This document shows positions 34,420 through 38,700 of a stretch of DNA of 38,700 bases, piece by piece. Both the position numbers and the translations under genes were made by a program. Source of the stretch: Caldilineales bacterium. Its GTDB lineage: Bacteria; Chloroflexota; Anaerolineae; J102. Position 1 is the stretch's first letter. Each line of letters begins with the position of its first letter. The stretch covers positions 1 through 38,700 of the forward strand of contig JABWBG010000005.1 in NCBI GenBank assembly GCA_013360575.1. Direction: 5' to 3'. The notes under the pieces were generated by a model, which did not search any database, was not told the origin of the DNA, and saw nothing but the letters and a program-made list of their open reading frames with translations.

Positions 34420-34437
34420 GTAACTTTAGACGAGATC

Positions 34438-34941
34438 ATGTCTTCCTCTCTGTTTCTGCTCCTGCCTCTGGCCCTGGGCCTGGCCGCGGTGCAAGCTGCA
34501 TGGATCGGGCGCATCAGCCTGTGGGGGGGGCGCGCGGATCTGGTGCTGGTGGGATTGTTGCTGCTGGCCACGCAAACCGGGCGGGCGCGGGCCTCGCTGC
34601 TGGCGCTGATCGTGGCGCCTTTCGCGGATAGCGCCGCCGGCCTGCCCCTGGGCGCGTCGATCTTGCCTCTGCTGGCAGCGATCTACCTGACCGGGCTGGG
34701 GGAACGGGTGCTGTTTGGCTTTCGCCTGGGCTGGCCGATCCTGGTCACCCTGATCGCCACCCTGCTGGCGGGGACGATCACGCTGGCGCAGTTGCAGTTG
34801 CTGGGCTGGCCGGTGGCTTGGGGAGATCGCTTACTGCACAACCTGCTGCCTTCGGCTTTGCTGAATGGGATGCTGATGCTGGCGCTGTTTTTACTGCTCA
34901 ACCTGCTGGGCCGCCGCCGCCTACGGGATTTCACGACCTGA
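34438..34941 (+). CDS. mreD: Rod shape-determining protein MreD
   Basis: Integral membrane member of the elongasome. Start at ATG 34438 (167 residues), since the track's 37 upstream residues are encoded by the TTCGTCC repeat. Five hydrophobic segments can be counted (FLLLPLALGLAAVQAAWI, ADLVLVGLLLLATQ, SLLALIVAPFADSAAG, ILVTLIATLLAGTITL, LLNGMLMLALFLLLNLL). APFADSAAGLPLG is the usual MreD loop pattern. It ends 3 bases before mrdA. Identification rests on topology and position in the operon more than on sequence. Confidence 0.88.
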   Translation: MSSSLFLLLPLALGLAAVQAAWIGRISLWGGRADLVLVGLLLLATQTGRARASLLALIVAPFADSAAGLPLGASILPLLAAIYLTGLGERVLFGFRLGWPILVTLIATLLAGTITLAQLQLLGWPVAWGDRLLHNLLPSALLNGMLMLALFLLLNLLGRRRLRDFTT

Positions 34942-34944
34942 CCG

Positions 34945-37023
34945 ATGTCTGATCGCCAACCTGACGCCCTGTTCCGCCTTTATCTGTTGCGCCTGATCAC
35001 CGTGGTCATCTTTGCCACCCTGGGGGTGCGATTGGCCGCGCTGCAATTTCGCAGCGGCGCGCAGTATCAGGAGCGGGCCATCTTCAACCGGGTGCGCGAG
35101 GTGCGGCCAGAGGGAGAACGCGGGGTGATCTATGATCGGGATGGCCGCATCCTGGCCCGCAACATCGCGGCCTATGCTGTGGCGCTGACTCCGGCCGACC
35201 TGCCGGATGACCCCGATTATGCGGCGTCGCAGGCCAAACGGATGGCGGTCTACGAGGCTTTGACCGCACTGATCGAGCAAGGGATGGCCGAGTTTGCCGC
35301 CCAACCGCGCGCGACGCCGATCGCCCTGCCCGCGGGCGTGGACAGCGAGTTCATCGCCGGGCACCACGAGCCGCCGCCGACGACGCTGCTGACCGTGGCG
35401 GAGATCGATACGCTGGTTCTGCGCCGGGAGTTGGGCAGCGCCTTCCAGCCGGTGCTGGTGGCCCAGAATCTGCCGCGCGAGGTGGCGCTGCGGGTGGAGG
35501 AGGAGCGGTATCGCTTCCCCGGCGTCAGCATCCTGCTGCAACCGCGGCGCCAGTATGCGGCCGGCGCGGACACCGCCCACATCCTGGGCTATATGGGCCC
35601 TATCCCCGCGGAAGCCAGCAAAAGCTATCGCGAGCGGGGGTACAATGCCGATGCCTGGGTGGGGTGGACCGGTTTGGAGATGACCTTCGAAGAGCTGTTG
35701 CGCGGCCAGTTGGGCCGCCGCGTGATCGAAGTGGATGTGAATGGCCGGGAGCAGGCGGTAATCGGGGAGCCGATCGCGGCGCAGCCGGGCCAGAATCTGA
35801 TCCTGAGCCTGGATTTGGAGTTGCAGCAGGCGATGCGTGAGGCCCTGTTGGCGGGAGTGAATCCGCTGCGTTCGCACAGCGCCGCGGCGGTGGCGATCGA
35901 TCCGCGCACCGGCTTCATTTTGGGCATGGTCAGCCTGCCCACGTACGATAACAACATCTTCGCCGACGGCGTGACAGATGGAGAGTACGCGGATATCACC
36001 AGCAAGCCGGGCAAGGCGCTGCTGAACCATGCTATCAGCGGCATTTATCCGCCCGGCTCGGTGTTCAAGCTGGTGCCGGCAGCCGCGGGTTTGCAAGAGG
36101 GGGTGATCACCAGCCGCACCCTGCTGAACGCGCCCGGCATCATCTACCTGCCCAACCGCTTTTTCCCCGATAATCCGGCCCTGGCCCAGCCTTTCGTCTG
36201 CTGGGTCTACAAATTGGGGGGGTATCATGGCGATATCACTGTGCGCGAGGCGCTGGCGCACTCTTGCGATATCTTTTTCTACAAATTGGGCGGGGGCTGG
36301 TACGCCAACGAGTTCGAGGGGCTGGGGATCGAAACCCTGGCCGCGTATGCGCGGCTGTTCGGCTACGGGGAAACGAGCGGCATCGATCTGCCGGCGGAGA
36401 ATCCGGGGCTGGTGCCCGATACGCGCTGGAAGCGCATCGCCAAGGGAGAGCGGTGGGTGACGGGCGATACCTACAATCTCAGCATCGGCCAGGGGGATTT
36501 GCTGGCCACGCCCCTGCAAGTGACGATGATGACCGCGGCGGTGGCCAATGATGGCGCGGTGTATCGCCCGCAGTTGGTGGCCGCGATCACCGATGCAGAG
36601 AGTCGCCTGCTGGCGGTGCGTCAGCCGGAGTTGATCCGGCAGGTGCCGGTCGAGCCTAAACACCTGGCCGTGACGCGGGAGGGGATGTGGATGGTGGTGA
36701 ACGCGGCGGGGGGCACCGCGCTGAACGCGGCCCTGCTCGATGTGGCGATCGCGGGCAAGACCGGCACGGCCGAGTTCTATGACCCGGAATTCCCGCGCGA
36801 TGGGCGGGGAAACCTGCCCACGCATGCCTGGTTCACGGCGTTTGCGCCCTACGATGCCCCTGAAATCGCGCTGACGGTGTTCGTGTACAATGGCGGCGAA
36901 GGTTCGGAGCGGGCGGCGCCAATCGCCCGTGAGATTTTGCGCAGCTATTTCGATATCCAGGCCCGCGATCTGGCGGCGGGCAGCCAATCGCTGCTGCAGC
37001 AGGTGCAGGAGGCGGGGCCATGA
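34945..37023 (+). CDS. mrdA: Penicillin-binding protein 2 (elongasome transpeptidase)
   Basis: Class B PBP that cross-links lateral wall peptidoglycan. The 692-residue product has one N-terminal membrane anchor (LLRLITVVIFATLGVRLAAL), the dimerisation domain with RGVIYDRDGRILARN (about 63-77), and the transpeptidase domain with Ser372 in PPGSVFKL (SxxK), SCD at 440-442 and KTGTAE at 605-610. The KTG motif reads normally, so it should be active and beta-lactam sensitive. It follows mreD by 3 bases and its last four bases overlap rodA (ATGA), so PBP2 and RodA are translated together, matching their function as a polymerase-transpeptidase pair. Confidence 0.96.
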   Translation: MSDRQPDALFRLYLLRLITVVIFATLGVRLAALQFRSGAQYQERAIFNRVREVRPEGERGVIYDRDGRILARNIAAYAVALTPADLPDDPDYAASQAKRMAVYEALTALIEQGMAEFAAQPRATPIALPAGVDSEFIAGHHEPPPTTLLTVAEIDTLVLRRELGSAFQPVLVAQNLPREVALRVEEERYRFPGVSILLQPRRQYAAGADTAHILGYMGPIPAEASKSYRERGYNADAWVGWTGLEMTFEELLRGQLGRRVIEVDVNGREQAVIGEPIAAQPGQNLILSLDLELQQAMREALLAGVNPLRSHSAAAVAIDPRTGFILGMVSLPTYDNNIFADGVTDGEYADITSKPGKALLNHAISGIYPPGSVFKLVPAAAGLQEGVITSRTLLNAPGIIYLPNRFFPDNPALAQPFVCWVYKLGGYHGDITVREALAHSCDIFFYKLGGGWYANEFEGLGIETLAAYARLFGYGETSGIDLPAENPGLVPDTRWKRIAKGERWVTGDTYNLSIGQGDLLATPLQVTMMTAAVANDGAVYRPQLVAAITDAESRLLAVRQPELIRQVPVEPKHLAVTREGMWMVVNAAGGTALNAALLDVAIAGKTGTAEFYDPEFPRDGRGNLPTHAWFTAFAPYDAPEIALTVFVYNGGEGSERAAPIAREILRSYFDIQARDLAAGSQSLLQQVQEAGP

Positions 37024-38114
37024 CGCGGCGGAACTGGCGGCGCTTCGATTGGCCGTTGCTGCTGGCAATCATATTGCTGAGCACGTACGGCATTTTCATG
37101 ATCGCCAGCGCGGTGCAGGGCGACCCGGAGTTGCTGGGCTATCCGCAGCGGCAGATCGGGTATCTGGTAGCGGGGATGGCGCTGATGTTTGTGGTGGCCA
37201 GCTTCGATTACGCGCTGTTGGGCAGTTTCACGGCGGTGTTCTATGCCGGCGTGTTGGTGTTGTTGGCCCTGGTGGGGCTGATCGGCCAGAATTTGTTTGG
37301 CGCGCAGAGTTGGATCCTTTTCCTCGGCCTCTTCCCGATCCAGCCTTCGGAGTTGGCGAAGGTGGCGCTGGCCCTGGCGTTGGCGCAGTATCTGGCGGCG
37401 CGGCAGGAGCAGATGGGGGATGTGCGCACGATCTTGGCGGCGCTGGCGATCATGGCGCCGGTGCTGGTATTGGTGTTTTTGGAGCCGGATCTGGGCACGG
37501 CGATCGTGCTGGCGGTGCAGGGGGGGATCCTATTTTTGGCTGCGGGGCTGCGGGTGCGGCATCTGCTGGCGGGCGGGGTAGCGGGGCTGGCGTTGGGGCC
37601 CTTGTTCTGGCAGTTGTTGGCGGACCACCAGCGCACGCGGCTGCTGATCTTTTTGGATCCGACTGCGGATCCGGACAGCTATTTCAATGTGGATCAGGCG
37701 CTGGTGAGTGTGGGATCGGGGGGATTGTTGGGCAAGGGCTATGGCATGGGCACGCAGAGCCAGTTGCATTTCTTGCGTGTGCGGCACACCGACTTCATCT
37801 TCTCGGTAACGGCGGAGGAATTGGGGTTTGTGGGGGCGTTGGTGATGGTGGCATTGTTGTTGTTCATCATCCTGCGGTTGTGGCGCATTGCCGAGCAAGC
37901 GCGTGATCCCTTTGGGCGGCTGTTGGCTGCGGCGATTGCCGGCATCCTACTCTTCCAGACCGCGGTAAACATTGGCATGAACATGGGGTTGGTGCCTGTG
38001 ACCGGGTTGCCGCTGCCTTTTGTCAGCTATGGGGGCAACGCCATGCTCTCCCTCTTTTTGCTGGTCGGCCTGGCGCAGAGCGTGGCGATGCGGAAGAAGA
38101 AGATTGAGTTTTGA
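37020..38114 (+). CDS. rodA: Rod shape-determining protein RodA (SEDS glycosyltransferase)
   Basis: SEDS-family peptidoglycan polymerase that works with PBP2. The 364-residue product has ten hydrophobic segments. Conserved blocks are GAQSWILFLGLFPIQPSELAKVALALALAQYL (about 98-130), LEPDLGTAIVLAVQGGILF (about 158-176, with the catalytic Asp expected nearby), SGGLLGKGYGMGTQSQLHFLRVRHTDFIFSVTAEELGF (about 233-270) and GMNMGLVPVTGLPLPFVSYGGNAML (about 318-342). It overlaps mrdA by four bases. No terminator follows directly; the first strong one is at 38388. RodA versus FtsW is decided by the mre context. Confidence 0.95.
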   Translation: MTRRNWRRFDWPLLLAIILLSTYGIFMIASAVQGDPELLGYPQRQIGYLVAGMALMFVVASFDYALLGSFTAVFYAGVLVLLALVGLIGQNLFGAQSWILFLGLFPIQPSELAKVALALALAQYLAARQEQMGDVRTILAALAIMAPVLVLVFLEPDLGTAIVLAVQGGILFLAAGLRVRHLLAGGVAGLALGPLFWQLLADHQRTRLLIFLDPTADPDSYFNVDQALVSVGSGGLLGKGYGMGTQSQLHFLRVRHTDFIFSVTAEELGFVGALVMVALLLFIILRLWRIAEQARDPFGRLLAAAIAGILLFQTAVNIGMNMGLVPVTGLPLPFVSYGGNAMLSLFLLVGLAQSVAMRKKKIEF

Positions 38115-38246
38115 GGGTGGGGACTGCGCTATCGGGGCAGAAGAATAGGGGGCCCAGCAGGGACAAATCGTCGAGAGAGGGGGGTCTATGGCAGTTGCGC
38201 CAAGAGCGACGGGGGCGCCGGCGTACCCGCGTCGTCGGATGTGTGG

Positions 38247-38321
38247 CTACCAGGGTGGGTCGCCTGGTTCGTCGTGTGCGAACAGCAGACCCAGCAGCCA
38301 CAGCAACTGCCAGATGGACAT
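38247..38321 (-). CDS. Tiny Trp/Leu-rich hydrophobic peptide with perfect Shine-Dalgarno
   Basis: A 24-codon ORF, too short for the track, begins with AAGGAGG, an 8-base spacer and ATG 38321, one of the best ribosome-binding sites in the window. It encodes MSIWQLLWLLGLLFA followed by HDEPGDPPW and TAG. Four Trp and seven Leu in 24 residues suggest a small single-span membrane peptide or a leader peptide. No gene follows on the same strand; rodA converges from the other side. Its SD-start region pairs with a sequence 39 bases upstream. I do not recognise a family. Confidence 0.5.
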   Translation of the reverse strand: MSIWQLLWLLGLLFAHDEPGDPPW

Positions 38322-38380
38322 GGCGAACACCTCCTTACGAGAGATGCACGCAGCAGAGCGCTCATTGGCGTGTTCGCCAT
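38320..38380 (-). promoter_or_regulatory. Hairpin sequestering the start codon of the tiny ORF
   Basis: On the minus strand ATGGCGAACAC (38380-38370) is the exact reverse complement of GTGTTCGCCAT (38330-38320), which contains the last SD base, the spacer and the first two start-codon bases. The 39-base loop contains the rest of the AAGGAGG motif. Such a stem would block translation unless opened. Confidence 0.55.
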
Positions 38381-38387
38381 ATACAAT

Positions 38388-38430
38388 AAAAAGCCTCCCT
38401 GCGAAGCTTACACTTCGGGGGAGGCTTTTT
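38388..38430. terminator. Bidirectional intrinsic terminator
   Basis: AAAAAGCCTCCC and GGGAGGCTTTTT form a 12-bp outer stem with a further CGAAG/CTTCG inner stem. T-runs are present for both strands. On the plus strand it can end the mre-rodA transcript; on the minus strand it can stop transcripts coming from the transposase side. Confidence 0.85.
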
Positions 38431-38462
38431 GGGGTGAGGGAGTGGGTTGGGTGGGGTGAGGG
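38431..38462 (+). other. G-quadruplex-forming sequence
   Basis: Six runs of three or four G (GGGG TGA GGG AGT GGG TT GGG T GGGG TGA GGG) with loops of 1-3 bases directly follow the terminator. From there to 38540 I see no gene. Confidence 0.7.
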
Positions 38463-38540
38463 CTAGAGGAATCAGGGGCAAGGGGCCTGGCGCCAATCTA
38501 CCACAGCACGGCGGGGTTCGGCGTTGGGATATTCTATTCT

Positions 38541-38700
38541 CTACCGGACATTTTCATGAAGGATTAGCTCGGGAGGTAAATCGAAGCGAACAGGCAAAGT
38601 GCAGCCGACCTTGAGATGATGCTTGAACCAGTCAAGACCGAGGCGAAAAAGGCTCTTGTCACGACGATGCGTGCGATCAACCAGACCTTGCATCCCGTCA
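38541..38700 (-). CDS. Transposase C-terminus, partial (gene continues beyond window)
   Basis: Reading the minus strand from the window end gives an open frame of 52 residues ending at TAG 38541: DGMQGLVDRTHRRDKSLFRL then GLDWFKHHLKVGCTLPVRF. The R-D-K-S-x-F-x-L-G-x-x-W pattern resembles the C-terminal end of IS4-type DDE transposases, from memory. Only this 3' end is visible, so neither its completeness nor its terminal repeats can be judged. Confidence 0.5.
   Translation of the reverse strand, partial: DGMQGLVDRTHRRDKSLFRLGLDWFKHHLKVGCTLPVRFDLPPELILHENVR

Noticed and set aside
34921-37068. 715-codon minus-strand ORF opposite mrdA
   Set aside because: It is the antisense shadow of a high-GC gene. 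Its translation is rich in His, Arg, Gln and Ala without any domain, while the plus strand has complete PBP2 motifs.

Overview
The window is GC-rich (clearly above 60 % by eye) and densely coded. Its closest overall fit is a member of the Chloroflexota (Anaerolineae/Caldilineae-like). This is inferred from the gene mix: an aerobic COX15-type heme A synthase, a rod-shape mreBCD-PBP2-rodA block, a Thr/Pro-linker secreted subtilase, a CimA-based isoleucine route, and intergenic spaces filled with simple-sequence arrays. There is no rRNA or tRNA to fix the taxonomy.

Region by region. (1) 1-4824, minus strand: a sugar-phosphate entry block, read in the order glucokinase, SDR oxidoreductase, glucose-6-phosphate isomerase, a single-domain CBM48 protein and 6-phosphogluconolactonase (cut by the window edge). 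(2) 4895-7596, minus: heme A synthase and a secreted S8 peptidase. (3) 7737-19698, plus: a branched-chain amino acid cluster, ilvB-ilvN-ilvC-leuA-leuC-leuD-small orf-leuB, followed by cimA. It is preceded by a near-consensus sigma-70 promoter, a Leu/Ile/Val-rich leader peptide and mutually exclusive RNA hairpins, which together make a classical ribosome-mediated attenuator. Between leuB and cimA sits a minus-strand DUF433/DUF5615 toxin-antitoxin pair whose toxin gene is broken. (4) 19701-22810, minus: a carbohydrate ABC importer (lipoprotein binding protein and two permeases, no ATPase). (5) 23158-25553, plus: an alkaline-phosphatase-superfamily hydrolase, a YbaK/EbsC editing-domain protein, a palindromic repeat element and an orphan HicB-like antitoxin. 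(6) 25689-27383, plus: ilvD, which completes the common ilv pathway. (7) 27526-28483: a small two-gene nucleotidyltransferase module bounded by 33-bp near-identical direct repeats. (8) 28543-30565: an MFS transporter overlapping a 4'-phosphopantetheinyl transferase. (9) 30845-32161, minus: a class III aminotransferase. (10) 32308-38114, plus: mreB-mreC-mreD-mrdA(PBP2)-rodA, the elongasome operon. (11) 38115-38700: a 24-codon Trp/Leu-rich ORF with a perfect Shine-Dalgarno inside a start-codon-sequestering hairpin, a terminator, a G-quadruplex motif, and the 3' end of a transposase gene.

How the genes work together: ilvBNCD, leuABCD and cimA give valine, leucine and isoleucine from pyruvate (the transaminase and threonine deaminase are not here). 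The leader should sense charged Leu/Ile/Val tRNAs. The first block feeds glucose into glycolysis and the oxidative pentose phosphate pathway.

The intergenic DNA is the most unusual part at large scale. Arrays of degenerate 4-, 7- or 12-base units (TCAGTAT-type, GGTT/AGTT-type, ATCATCG-type, pyrimidine-rich) start at or within a few bases of stop codons and run almost to the next start codon. Some form long inverted repeats around a conserved core. The most informative discrete findings are the ilv attenuator, the tiny ORF after rodA, the repeat-flanked nucleotidyltransferase module and the decayed toxin next to an intact antitoxin.
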